A stretch of 64,000 nucleotides of DNA, taken from assembly GCF_030817415.1 (NCBI RefSeq), contig NZ_JAUSZI010000002.1, positions 7,750,001 to 7,814,000 of the forward strand, written 5' to 3'. The stretch comes from Streptomyces umbrinus (GTDB lineage: Bacteria; Actinomycetota; Actinomycetes; Streptomycetales; Streptomycetaceae). Below are positions 8,038-16,900 of the stretch, in pieces. The translations under genes were made by a program, and so were the position numbers. A model generated the notes under the pieces. It saw nothing but the letters and a program-made list of their open reading frames with translations, ran no database searches and was not told where the DNA came from. Numbering within the stretch: position 1 is the stretch's first letter; every line of letters starts with the position of its first letter.

Positions 8038-8565
8038 ATGCCGACGAGTGAGCCGCCTGCGGGCGGACCGCAGGCGAGCGGTCCTCGGTGGGGGCGCTCC
8101 GGTGACGGCTCTGCTCCTCCCGGTGCCGGGCAGTGGGCAACGCCGGCTGGGCCTCCGGGGAAGCCGCGGCGGAGCCGTGCATGTCTGTGGGGTTGCGTCG
8201 GAGCTCTGGCCGCGGTGGTCGTCATCGTCGTTGTCGTGGTTGTGATGGTGATCGCGCTGGCAGGTTCGGACGAGAGTCCCGAGAATCCGCCGTCGGCCGA
8301 TGTGAGGGTCACGTCCTGCACCGTCGATGCGACAACGCGGCTGCCTTCGGCCGGACTTGAGATCCACAACCACAGCTCGAAGACCTCGACGTACGGTGTC
8401 ACTGTCGAGTTCAGGGCCCCGAACGGAACGCGTCTGTCCGAGGGCGCGGCCCTGTCCCTGACAGTCGCGTCCGGTCAGAAGGTGACAACCACGGCCGGCG
8501 GCAAGGACCAGGTCACGCAGAAAGTGACATGCAAGGTGACGAAGGTGAACCGGATCGCGGGCTGA
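8038..8565 (+). CDS. Single-pass membrane protein with extracytoplasmic domain
   Basis: A 175-residue protein: a glycine/proline/serine-rich cytosolic N-terminus, a very valine-rich transmembrane helix at about residues 55-76, and a ~95-residue extracytoplasmic domain. That domain has a beta-rich look (VTSCTVD, LEIHNHSSKTSTYGVTVEF, VTCKVTKV) resembling FxLYD/DUF4352-type lipoprotein domains, with two cysteines that could form a disulfide. The ATG at 8038 is supported by GGAGGAGG nine bases upstream. The function is unknown. It lies just outside the degenerate radical SAM copy and 140 bases before the endonuclease-TerD gene; a functional link is not demonstrated. Confidence 0.7.
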   Translation: MPTSEPPAGGPQASGPRWGRSGDGSAPPGAGQWATPAGPPGKPRRSRACLWGCVGALAAVVVIVVVVVVMVIALAGSDESPENPPSADVRVTSCTVDATTRLPSAGLEIHNHSSKTSTYGVTVEFRAPNGTRLSEGAALSLTVASGQKVTTTAGGKDQVTQKVTCKVTKVNRIAG

Positions 8566-8625
8566 GTCGCCCCGCACGTACTCCGTGCGCCTCCACGAAG
8601 GGGGTGGAGACGGACGGTCGCGGAG

Positions 8626-8631
8626 TAGAGT
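8626..8631 (+). promoter_or_regulatory. -10-like box for the mini-ORF/endonuclease-TerD unit
   Basis: TAGAGT is followed after six bases by GTG at 8638, the spacing expected if transcription starts on or next to the start codon. The mini-ORF beginning there ends just before the Mrr-TerD gene. No clear -35 box is present. Confidence 0.45.
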
Positions 8632-8637
8632 CGTCTG

Positions 8638-8703
8638 GTGACGGTCAGTTATGGGGTCGGGGTTCGGTGGCAGGGCCTCGGAGTTGTGGGGGAGGGCCTG
8701 TAG
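8638..8703 (+). CDS. Putative 21-residue leader ORF upstream of Mrr-TerD gene
   Basis: GTG at 8638 opens a 21-codon frame (MTVSYGVGVRWQGLGVVGEGL) that stops at 8703, three bases before the ATG of the endonuclease-TerD gene. Its start sits six bases after a TAGAGT box, so it would be translated leaderlessly, and its stop overlaps the ribosome-binding zone of the next gene. This layout could couple or tune translation of the nuclease. It could also be chance; conservation is needed to decide. Confidence 0.35.
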   Translation: MTVSYGVGVRWQGLGVVGEGL

Positions 8704-8706
8704 GGC

Positions 8707-10803
8707 ATGAGTCGTCGCTCCAATGGGTTGGTCGGGATCTGGGCCGAGGTACAGCGGCAGCAGCAGCGTCAGATGGAGGAACGGGCGCGGCAGCAGCGGG
8801 AGTTCGACAGGCAACAGCGGTCCCGGCAGAGGGAGCTGGCGCGCAGCCGGCGTGAGCATCAGGCCGCGTACCGGCAGCAGCGGGAGGCCGACGCGAGGCG
8901 GCGTACCGAGGAGTTGGACGCGAGGGTCGAGTCCTTGCGGGGGTTGCTGGCCGCGGGGTGCCGGGCGCCCGCTTTCGGGACCGCGCAACTCGCCCGCGCC
9001 GAGCGGGTGGAGCCCTTCGCGCCCGGGCCGCTGGCGTATCCGAGGCCGATGCCTGATCCGAACCAGTATCAGGCGCAGGGCGGTTGGGGGCTCGGTGCCG
9101 GCCGGCGCGCCCAGGCCCAGGCGGAGGCGCGCGCCCGGTTCGAGCGCGACTGGCAGGCCGCACAGGCCGCGGAGGGTCAGCGCCTGCAGCAACTGGCCGC
9201 CTACCAGCGGCAGTACGAGCAGTGGGCCGACGACCGGTTGAGTGAGATCCGTCAACACAACGCCGGCGTCGCCGAGATGGCCGCCGGGCTCCGCGACGGT
9301 GACCCTGAGGCCGTGGTGGAGTACTTCTCCGCGGCCCTCTACGCCTCCTCCGCGTGGCCCGAGGACCTGCCGCGCCAGGTGACGGTCGCGTACGACTCGC
9401 CCGCGCGGCAGCTGGTGCTCAACTGGGAGCTGCCCGGCTACGACGTCGTACCCGAGGTGAAGCTGGTGCGGTACATGCCCGGCGCCGATCAGGACAAGGA
9501 GGCGCCCCGGCCGGCTTCCCAGCGCCGCGCGCTGTACCGGGACGTGCTCGCGCAGTGCGTACTCCTCGTCCTGCACGATCTCTTCGCGGCGGACGAGTTC
9601 GGGGCGCTGGAGTCCGTGGCGCTCAACGGGTTCGTCGACGACCACGACCCGGCGACGGGCAGACAGGGGCGGATCTTCCTGGCCACGGTCATGGCGTCCC
9701 GCTCCGTCTTCATGGGGCTCCGTCTGGAGCAGGTCAGCGCCGTCGACTGCCTGGTGGACGGGTTACGGGGGCAGCTGTCGGCACGGCCCGACCAGCGTGC
9801 GGTCGTACGTCCCGGCCGGCGGCCCGAGGACGTCGGCAACGGCGTCGTCACCCACGGGGGCGATGAGGAGCCGGATCTGTACGAGATGGACCCGGTCGCC
9901 TTCGAGTCGCTGGTCGCGGAGCTGTTCCGGGCCATGGGCATGCAGGCCGTGACGACCCAGCGGTCGAACGACGGCGGTGTGGACGTCGACGCGCTGGACC
10001 CGACGCCGATCCGGGGCGGCAAGATCGTCGTGCAGGTGAAGCGCTATCGCAACACCGTGCCGCCCACCGCCGTCCGCGACCTGTTCGGCACGGTCCAGGA
10101 CGCGGGCGCCAACAAGGGCGTACTCGTCACGACCTCCGGCTTCGGCCCCGGTTCGCACACCTTCGCCAACGGCAAACCCCTGGAACTCGTCGCCGGCAAC
10201 GAACTCGTCGACCTCCTGCACCGGCACGGGCTGCGGGGGCGGCTCGGGAACTCCGGCAGCCCGATTCCCGCCCAGCGCACGCCGGAGGGGCGTGCGCCGG
10301 ACGCCGAGGGCGGGACGGACGAATACAACAGGCTGGGCATGTTCTGGACCGGCCAGGTCGCCCTGGACGTCTGCGCGCTCGTCTGCCACGGCAACCGCGT
10401 GCTGAGCGACGAGCACTTCGTCTTCTTCAACAATGCCCGGACACCGGACGGTACGGTCCGTGCGCTCGCCGCCGCCGCCCCCGACAAGGCCGCGATCCGC
10501 GTGTCCTTCGACGCGTTGCCCGAGCGGGCCGACCGCCTCGTCCTCGTCGCCGCGGTCGACCCCGAGGTCAATCCCGAAGCGGATCTCTCCGGCTTCACAG
10601 AGGCGGGCATCCGGCTCTCCGACGCCTCGGGAACCGAACTGGGCCGCCTCGACGTGTCCGACGGCCGGGCCGACGAGACCGCGTTGGTCCTGGGCTCCTT
10701 CCGCCGCCGGGCCGGCGGCGACTGGGACTTCGTGCTCGGCGGCAAGGGGTACCGGGGCGGTCTGGAGGAACTCATCCGGGAGTACGGGATCGACGTGGAC
10801 TAG
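8707..10803 (+). CDS. Mrr-type restriction endonuclease fused to TerD domain
   Basis: A 698-residue protein in three parts. Residues 1-200 are glutamine/arginine/glutamate-rich and strongly coiled-coil in pattern. Residues ~395-510 form an Mrr-like PD-(D/E)XK nuclease: E400/E405 in the first helix, D426 within NDGGVDVDAL and Q443-V444-K445 within VVQVKRY are the expected metal and catalytic positions. Residues ~545-698 are a TerD domain (LDVCALVCHGNRV, then DEHFVFFNN), the calcium-binding fold of tellurite and stress resistance systems. A region at ~200-390 is unassigned. The ATG has GGGGGAGG eleven bases upstream. Mrr cleaves modified DNA; TerD proteins act in phage and stress response, so a calcium- or stress-gated nuclease is plausible but inferred. 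No cognate methylase is nearby. Confidence 0.85.
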   Translation: MSRRSNGLVGIWAEVQRQQQRQMEERARQQREFDRQQRSRQRELARSRREHQAAYRQQREADARRRTEELDARVESLRGLLAAGCRAPAFGTAQLARAERVEPFAPGPLAYPRPMPDPNQYQAQGGWGLGAGRRAQAQAEARARFERDWQAAQAAEGQRLQQLAAYQRQYEQWADDRLSEIRQHNAGVAEMAAGLRDGDPEAVVEYFSAALYASSAWPEDLPRQVTVAYDSPARQLVLNWELPGYDVVPEVKLVRYMPGADQDKEAPRPASQRRALYRDVLAQCVLLVLHDLFAADEFGALESVALNGFVDDHDPATGRQGRIFLATVMASRSVFMGLRLEQVSAVDCLVDGLRGQLSARPDQRAVVRPGRRPEDVGNGVVTHGGDEEPDLYEMDPVAFESLVAELFRAMGMQAVTTQRSNDGGVDVDALDPTPIRGGKIVVQVKRYRNTVPPTAVRDLFGTVQDAGANKGVLVTTSGFGPGSHTFANGKPLELVAGNELVDLLHRHGLRGRLGNSGSPIPAQRTPEGRAPDAEGGTDEYNRLGMFWTGQVALDVCALVCHGNRVLSDEHFVFFNNARTPDGTVRALAAAAPDKAAIRVSFDALPERADRLVLVAAVDPEVNPEADLSGFTEAGIRLSDASGTELGRLDVSDGRADETALVLGSFRRRAGGDWDFVLGGKGYRGGLEELIREYGIDVD

Positions 10804-10831
10804 CGTCCTCGCCGCGGGCCACAATGAGGCG

Positions 10832-11365
10832 ATGCCGCAGCTCATCAGCCCCGACCCCCGGTTCCGTGTCTCCTTCCTTGACGCCGTGCGCGAGGACGTC
10901 GCCGGAGGGGAGTACTTCGGCGACACCCTCAAACGGGAACTGGCCGTGTACAGCGACAGCTGGCAGGAGCCGGACGGCTTCGCGCGCTATGTCGCGGCGG
11001 TCCGTGAGGAGGAGCTGGAGGAGGGGCGGCGGCCCGAGGGCTTCGTCCCGGGCAGTTGGTTCTGGTACGTGGACGGGGACGACTATCTGGGCCGGATCCA
11101 GATACGGCACCGGCTCACCCCGCATCTGCGCGACTTCGGCGGTCACATCGGCTACGGCGTACGGCCGACGGCACGCAGGAAGGGGTACGCCACGGCCATG
11201 CTCCGGGACGTCCTGCCGCACGCGCGTGACCTCGGGCTCGACCGGGTCCTCGTCACCTGCGACACCACCAACATCGGCTCCCGCAAGGTGATCGAGGCCA
11301 ATGGTGGAGAGTTCGAGGACGATCGGGGCGGAAAACTGCGGTTCTGGATCCAAACGGGCCATTGA
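10832..11365 (+). CDS. GNAT family N-acetyltransferase
   Basis: A 177-residue cytosolic enzyme expected to move an acetyl group from acetyl-CoA to an amine. The central GYGVRPTARRKGYATAML is the acetyl-CoA-binding motif A (R/Q-x-x-G-x-G/A) and is followed by the usual VLVTCDTTNIGSRKVIEANG motif B region. The open frame extends far upstream inside the TerD gene, but the ATG at 10832 gives a family-length protein and lies 29 bases after the previous stop. The Trp-repeat membrane protein follows after 15 bases, suggesting one transcript. The acceptor substrate is unknown. Confidence 0.85.
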   Translation: MPQLISPDPRFRVSFLDAVREDVAGGEYFGDTLKRELAVYSDSWQEPDGFARYVAAVREEELEEGRRPEGFVPGSWFWYVDGDDYLGRIQIRHRLTPHLRDFGGHIGYGVRPTARRKGYATAMLRDVLPHARDLGLDRVLVTCDTTNIGSRKVIEANGGEFEDDRGGKLRFWIQTGH

Positions 11366-11380
11366 TGCGTCCTCGTCGAC

Positions 11381-12877
11381 ATGGACCTGGAGAAGTCGCC
11401 GCAGCCCGAGCCGCGTGAGTCGTCCGTACCACGTGGGACGCCTGTGCCGCGTGCGGCGTCCGTGCAGCCCGTGGCGTCCGCGGCATCCGGCGCGCACGGT
11501 GTGCCCGGTGCGCATGGTGTGCCCGCGCGGCGGCAGGACGCCGCTCCCGAGGGCTGCCTCGCCGTCGCGATCCGCATCCCGGTGCGGATCGTGGTGCTGG
11601 TGCTGGTCCTGCCGGTACGGATGGTGTGGGACGCGTTTGTCGTCGGTGGGCGTTTCCTCAAGGACACGCTGTTCCGGCCCCTGGGGCGGGCGTTCATGTG
11701 GGTGTTCGCGCCCGTGGGCCGGGCCTTCGTGTGGCTGATCGAGGGGATCGCGACCGTCGTCGCGTGGGTGCTGACCGGCTTCGGGTACGCCCTGGCGTGG
11801 CTGGGCAAGCTGCTGTTCGTCTGGCCGTGGGTGGGGCTGTGGCGGTACGTGGCCGTGCCGCTGGGGCGCGCCCTGGCCTGGCTCGGGAACGTGCTGCTCG
11901 TCGTGCCCGCCGTCTGGCTGTACGGGCGGGTGCTGACGCCCGTCGGACACGGAGTGGTGTGGGCGCTGCGGGGGATCGGGGCCGGGTGCGCCTGGCTGTG
12001 GCGGGTGTCGGTCGTCGCTCCCGCCGGCTGGCTGTACCGGGCCCTGCTCGCGCCGACCGGGCGGGGTTTCGCCTGGGCCGCGCTGGGGCTGTGGGGCGCC
12101 ATCACATGGGTCGGCCGCAGTGTGTGGGCGGGCGTGACATGGGCTTCCCGGGGCCTCTGGGCCGGTGTCGTATGGGTCGCGCGTGGTGTGTGGTCCGGTG
12201 TCGTGTGGGTCTCCCGTGGTCTGTGGGCGGGCATGACATGGATCGGCGGGGGTCTGTGGGCCGCCGTGACGTGGACTGGGCGTGGGATCTGGGCGGGGGT
12301 GACCTGGATCGCCATGGTCGTCGGGACGCTCCTGCGGTGGATCTTCGTCGTGCCCGCCGTCGCCCTGTGGCGCTGGGTGCTCGCACCCGTCGGGCGGGGC
12401 ATCGCCGTCGTCGCCCGGGAGATCGGCGAAGCCCTGGGGCACGCGTGGCGCGTCGCCGGATACATCTCCCTGGCCGTCGGACGCTTCCTCGGGCGACTCT
12501 TCCGGTGGATCTTCGTGGAGCCGGTGCGATGGGCGTACAGGAGCGTGCTCACCCCCGTCGGACACCTCGTACGGGACGCCGTCTGGCGGCCCGCCGCGGA
12601 GGCCGCCCGGAGTGTGGGCCGCACCACCCGGCAGGCCCTGGCGAGCGCCCGTGAGACGGCGCGGCAGACCCGGGCCGACATCCGGCGCATGCTGTTCGGA
12701 GCGCCGCGCGAACCCGAGCCGGTCGCCCTGTCCAAGCCCCGGAGCGAGCCCGAGCCGGTGCGCCTGGTCAAGCCCGGCGGCGGGCAGCAGTCCGGGCCGG
12801 ACCGCTCCCGAGGGGAACCTGTGGGCGCCGAGGCACGTACTCTAGGTAGCAGTACGACCGCTCTCACGAAGGACTGA
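11381..12877 (+). CDS. Tryptophan-repeat membrane protein (unknown)
   Basis: A 498-residue protein of unknown function. After a proline/alanine-rich ~65-residue N-terminus come long hydrophobic, tryptophan-rich stretches from about residue 65 to 410 with recurrent P(V/L)GR(A/G) turns (LFRPLGRAF, APVGRAF, VPLGRALAW, LTPVGHGV). Residues 236-312 are seven exact 11-residue repeats of the form GLWAGVTWVAR. The last ~100 residues are basic, then proline/glutamate-rich. It looks like an integral or membrane-lying array of short amphipathic helices. No catalytic motif is visible. It begins 15 bases after the GNAT gene and a promoter for the TIGR03936 gene lies inside its 3' end. Confidence 0.8.
   Translation: MDLEKSPQPEPRESSVPRGTPVPRAASVQPVASAASGAHGVPGAHGVPARRQDAAPEGCLAVAIRIPVRIVVLVLVLPVRMVWDAFVVGGRFLKDTLFRPLGRAFMWVFAPVGRAFVWLIEGIATVVAWVLTGFGYALAWLGKLLFVWPWVGLWRYVAVPLGRALAWLGNVLLVVPAVWLYGRVLTPVGHGVVWALRGIGAGCAWLWRVSVVAPAGWLYRALLAPTGRGFAWAALGLWGAITWVGRSVWAGVTWASRGLWAGVVWVARGVWSGVVWVSRGLWAGMTWIGGGLWAAVTWTGRGIWAGVTWIAMVVGTLLRWIFVVPAVALWRWVLAPVGRGIAVVAREIGEALGHAWRVAGYISLAVGRFLGRLFRWIFVEPVRWAYRSVLTPVGHLVRDAVWRPAAEAARSVGRTTRQALASARETARQTRADIRRMLFGAPREPEPVALSKPRSEPEPVRLVKPGGGQQSGPDRSRGEPVGAEARTLGSSTTALTKD
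12086..12316 (+). repeat. Seven in-frame 33-bp repeats
   Basis: Seven consecutive 33-base units encode GLWGAITWVGR, SVWAGVTWASR, GLWAGVVWVAR, GVWSGVVWVSR, GLWAGMTWIGG, GLWAAVTWTGR and GIWAGVTWIAM. Each unit keeps W at positions 3 and 8, with mostly G at 1 and 5 and R at 11. The DNA copies differ at many bases, so the array is old rather than freshly expanded. Confidence 0.95.
12838..12843 (+). promoter_or_regulatory. -10 box for the TIGR03936-rne unit
   Basis: TACTCT inside the 3' end of the Trp-repeat gene matches the actinomycete -10 consensus. It would start RNA near 12850, about 34 bases before the CTG at 12884 and 76 bases before the GTG at 12926. No convincing -35 box is seen. Confidence 0.5.
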
Positions 12878-12925
12878 ACGACACTGGGCAAGCGACAGCC
12901 CGAAGGCCCGCCGCCCGCACCCGCG

Positions 12926-13744
12926 GTGCAGCGCATTCGACTGCGCTACACCAAGCGCGGCCGCCTCCGGTTCACCAGCCACCGCGACTTCCAGCGTGCC
13001 TTCGAGCGTGCGCTGCGCCGCGCCGAGGTGCCCATGGCGTACTCGGCGGGGTTCACCCCACACCCGAAGGTGTCGTACGCCAATGCCGCACCCACCGGCA
13101 CGGGCAGTGAGGCCGAGTACCTGGAGATCGCGCTCACCGACGCGCGCGACCCCGAGAAGCTGCGCCTGCTCCTCGACGAGTCGATGCCTGTCGGGCTCGA
13201 CATCATCGACGCCGTGGAGGCCCGTACGTCGGGTCTGGCCGACCGGCTCACCGCGTCCGTATGGGAGCTGCGCCTCGTCGGCGTGACCCCCGAGGACGCG
13301 GAGCGCGCGGTCGACGCCTTCACGTCGGCGGAGACCGTCGAGGTCCAGCGCAAGATGAAGAACGGCATGCGCACCTTCGACGCCCGCGGCGCAGTCGTGA
13401 GCCTGGAGGCGCACACAGCACAACCCGAGGCACAGAAGTCACAGTCTGAGACGCACAGTCCACAGCCTGATAGGCCGACCGACCAGCCCTGTGCGATACT
13501 GCGGCTGGTTGTTCGGCACGTGACGCCTGCCGTTCGACCTGACGACGTCCTGTCCGGTCTCCGAGCTGTGGCCGACCTGGCGCCGCCGGTCCCCGCAGGG
13601 GTGATCAGGCTGGCGCAGGGGCTTTTCGATGAAGAGACCGGCACGGTGACCGACCCGCTCGCGCCCGACCGCGAGGCAGTGGCTGCCGCCTCAGATGCTT
13701 TTCCTGGGGACGCGACCGCTGCCGCCGCGAAGGCGCCGGCGTAA
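12926..13744 (+). CDS. TIGR03936 family (DUF2344) radical SAM-associated protein
   Basis: A 272-residue protein of the DUF2344 family that accompanies TIGR03960 radical SAM proteins, sometimes fused to them. The N-terminus QRIRLRYTKRGRLRFTSH, followed by FQRAFERALRRAEVPMAYS and GFTPHPKVS, is the family hallmark. The role is unknown; pairing suggests a subunit or substrate-handling partner of the radical SAM enzyme. A GTG at 12926 is the first conventional start. The same frame is open upstream to a CTG at 12884, which would add GKRQPEGPPPAPA, has AAGGA eleven bases ahead, and resembles the N-terminus I recall for homologues, so the true start may be that CTG. Residues ~165-185 are a low-complexity QPEAQKSQSETHSPQP linker. 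The rne gene follows 250 bases later. Confidence 0.85.
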   Translation: MQRIRLRYTKRGRLRFTSHRDFQRAFERALRRAEVPMAYSAGFTPHPKVSYANAAPTGTGSEAEYLEIALTDARDPEKLRLLLDESMPVGLDIIDAVEARTSGLADRLTASVWELRLVGVTPEDAERAVDAFTSAETVEVQRKMKNGMRTFDARGAVVSLEAHTAQPEAQKSQSETHSPQPDRPTDQPCAILRLVVRHVTPAVRPDDVLSGLRAVADLAPPVPAGVIRLAQGLFDEETGTVTDPLAPDREAVAAASDAFPGDATAAAAKAPA

Positions 13745-13840
13745 GGAAGGTCCCGCGTAAGGACGTACGTCGAAGCGCCGCCCTCGTATCCGGGAGCCAC
13801 CTGGTTCGGGCAGCGCACCGACCAGAAGACTTTCGCCAGG

Positions 13841-13860
13841 CCGTACGCACTCATGGCGTA
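13841..13860 (+). promoter_or_regulatory. Hairpin in rne leader
   Basis: GTACGC and GCGTAC form a perfect six-base stem in the 250-base leader of the RNase E gene. In Escherichia coli the rne leader folds into hairpins that RNase E cuts to control its own level; a comparable role here is only inference. Confidence 0.25.
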
Positions 13861-13993
13861 CGGAACCGGCGAGACAGGACACAGAGAGCTCCCGTGCGGC
13901 GCCCGCGCCCCGGACGGCGGCACCGCGCATCGCGCGAGCCGCGGACGTCACCGGATCCGCGGCGCCCGGGAGCCTGACGGGAGATCCACCCGC

Positions 13994-16900
13994 ATGCTCG
14001 AACCGACCGAACCCGCTGAGCCCTCCAAGGGCTCCGAGAACAGCACCCCCAGCGACACCCTGCCGCCGCGCAGGCGTCGTCGCGCCGCGTCCCGCCCCGC
14101 GGGACCGCCCGCCGGGAACACCGAGGGCGAGAGCGTGGCCGAGACCACCGCGCCGGCCATACCGGCCGTGAGCTCCACCGATCTCGCGACGGAGGAGCCG
14201 GAGGAGACCGAAGAGGCGGCTGTGGCCGCTGAAGCGGTGACCGCCGAGAAGGCCGCCACTGAGACGTCTGTCACCGACGCGCCCGCAGCTGAGGCCGCCG
14301 CACCTGCCGTACAGGAGGAGCCCGCGGCCGAGGAGGCTGCTCCGGCGCCGCGTACGCGCCGTCGGGCCACCCGTCGTGCGTCCGCTCCCGCCGGTGCGCC
14401 GCAGGCCGCCGAGACGGCGCAGACCGCCGGGCCCGACGAAACCGTGGCGACCGCCGTGAGCGAAGAGGCCGTCGCCGCCGCTCCTGCCGTACAGGCGGAG
14501 CCCGAGGCGCCCGCCGCCGAGCCCGTGGCCGAGGAGGCCGCTCCGGCGCCGCGTACGCGCCGTCGGGCCACGCGCCGTGCCACCGCACCCGCCGGTGCGC
14601 CGACGGAGAACAGCACCGAGGCCGCCGAGGCCGTCGTGACCACGACCACCGCCCCGGCCGCCGCCGAAGCCGAAGAGGCGCCGGCCGTCGAGGCCGAGGA
14701 CGCCGCCCCCAAGGGCCGTACCCGCCGCCGGGCCACCCGTCGGGCCACCGCACCGACCGGTGCGCCGCAGGCCGAGGCCGAGACGCCCGTGACGGCGCCC
14801 GCCGAGGCCGACGCCGAGCCCGCCCGCCGCGCCACCCCGCCCGAGGCGGAGCGCGCCGAGACCCCCACCGCGACCGAGCCCGTCGAGGCCGATGTCCGCG
14901 ACGAGCGCAGGGAGGCCCCCGTGGCCGCTGCCAAGAACGACCGGGCCCCCGAGGCCGACACCACCGCCGACGCCGAGGACGGAGCCCCGCGCCGCGCCCG
15001 CCGCCGTGCCACGCGCAAGGCCGCCGGAGGCTTCGCCGCACCCGCGCCGGACAAGAGCACGGAGACCGAGAAGGACTCCTCGCGGCGTCCCGCGCGTCCC
15101 GCGGTCGCCGTGTTCCAGGCGCCCGTCTTCACCGAGCCGATGTTCCAGACGCCGGAGCGCGCCGCAGCCGCCGCCGCTGCTGCCGAGGCCGCCGAGGAGC
15201 CCGGGGCCCCCGAGGACATGGTGGAACCGGTCCAGGAGGCCGCTGCCCCCGTCGCCGAGGAGGAGACTGGCGGCTCGCGCAGGCGCCGGCGCAGGAAGGC
15301 CGAGGAGCCCGCCGCCCCCGTGGCGGAGGCCCCCGAGCCCGAGGAGGAGCCCGTCGACGAGGAGTCCGCGGAGGACACCGCCGACGACTCCGCGGAGGGT
15401 GATGACGGCGAGGAGACCGGTTCGCGCCGTCGGCGCCGTCGTGGCGGACGTCGTCGCCGCCGGGGCGAGTCCGCCGAGGCGGACGGCGACTCGGCCGAGG
15501 GTGACGACTACGCCGCCGAGCAGTCCGAGCAGGCTGCCCAGGACGCCGAGGACACCGCCGAGCAGACCGAAGAGGACGCCGAGGACGAGCGCGAGGAGTC
15601 GGGCGGCTCCAGCAGCAGCCGTCGCCGTCGCCGTCGTCGTCGTCGCGCCGGTGACTCGTCCGGCGAGGCCGAGTCGGGCGACAACGACCCCGAGCGCACG
15701 GTCGTCAAGGTCCGTGAGCCGCGCAGCAAGAAGGAAGAGCGGTCGGACGCCTCGGACGAGGTGCAGTCCATCAAGGGCTCGACCCGCCTGGAGGCCAAGA
15801 AGCAGCGCCGCCGCGAGGGGCGCGAGCAGGGCCGCCGTCGCGTTCCGATCATCACCGAGGCCGAGTTCCTGGCCCGCCGTGAGGCCGTCGAGCGCGTGAT
15901 GGTCGTCCGCCAGAGCGGCGAGCGCACCCAGATCGGCGTCCTGGAAGACAACGTGCTCGTCGAGCACTACGTCAACAAGGAGCAGGCCACCTCGTACGTC
16001 GGCAACGTCTACCTGGGCAAGGTCCAGAACGTGCTGCCGTCGATGGAGGCCGCCTTCATCGACATCGGCAAGGGCCGCAACGCCGTGCTGTACGCCGGTG
16101 AGGTCAACTTCGAGGCGCTGGGCATGGCCAACGGCCCCCGCCGCATCGAGAGCGCCCTCAAGTCCGGCCAGTCGGTCCTCGTGCAGGTTACCAAGGACCC
16201 GATCGGCCACAAGGGCGCCCGCCTCACCAGCCAGGTGTCCCTCCCCGGCCGCTACCTGGTCTACGTGCCCGAGGGCTCGATGACCGGCATCAGCCGCAAG
16301 CTGCCCGACACCGAGCGCGCGCGTCTGAAGACCATCCTCAAGAAGATCGTCCCCGAGGACGCGGGCGTCATCGTGCGCACCGCCGCCGAGGGCGCGAGCG
16401 AGGACGAGCTGCGCCGTGACGTCGAGCGGCTGCAGGCGCAGTGGGAGGACATCCAGAAGAAGGCGAAGGGCGGCGGCGGTTCGAACGCGCCGACGCTGCT
16501 CTACGGCGAGCCGGACATGACCGTCCGCGTCGTCCGCGACATCTTCAACGAGGACTTCACCAAGGTCATCGTGAGCGGCGACGAGGCGTGGGACACCATC
16601 CACGGGTACGTCGCCCATGTCGCGCCCGACCTGGCCGACCGCCTGTCGAGGTGGACCTCCGAGGTCGACGTCTTCGCGACGTACCGGATCGACGAGCAGC
16701 TCGCCAAGGCGCTGGACCGCAAGGTCTGGCTGCCGAGCGGTGGTTCGCTGGTCATCGACAAGACCGAAGCGATGATCGTCATCGACGTCAACACCGGTAA
16801 GTTCACCGGTCAGGGCGGCAACCTCGAAGAGACGGTCACCAGGAACAACCTGGAGGCGGCCGAGGAGATCGTGCGCCAGCTTCGGCTGCGCGACCTCGGC

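Noticed and set aside
16009..16227. Short minus-strand frames inside the RNase E core.
   Set aside because: They are antisense shadows in a region where the plus frame encodes clear RNase E motifs.
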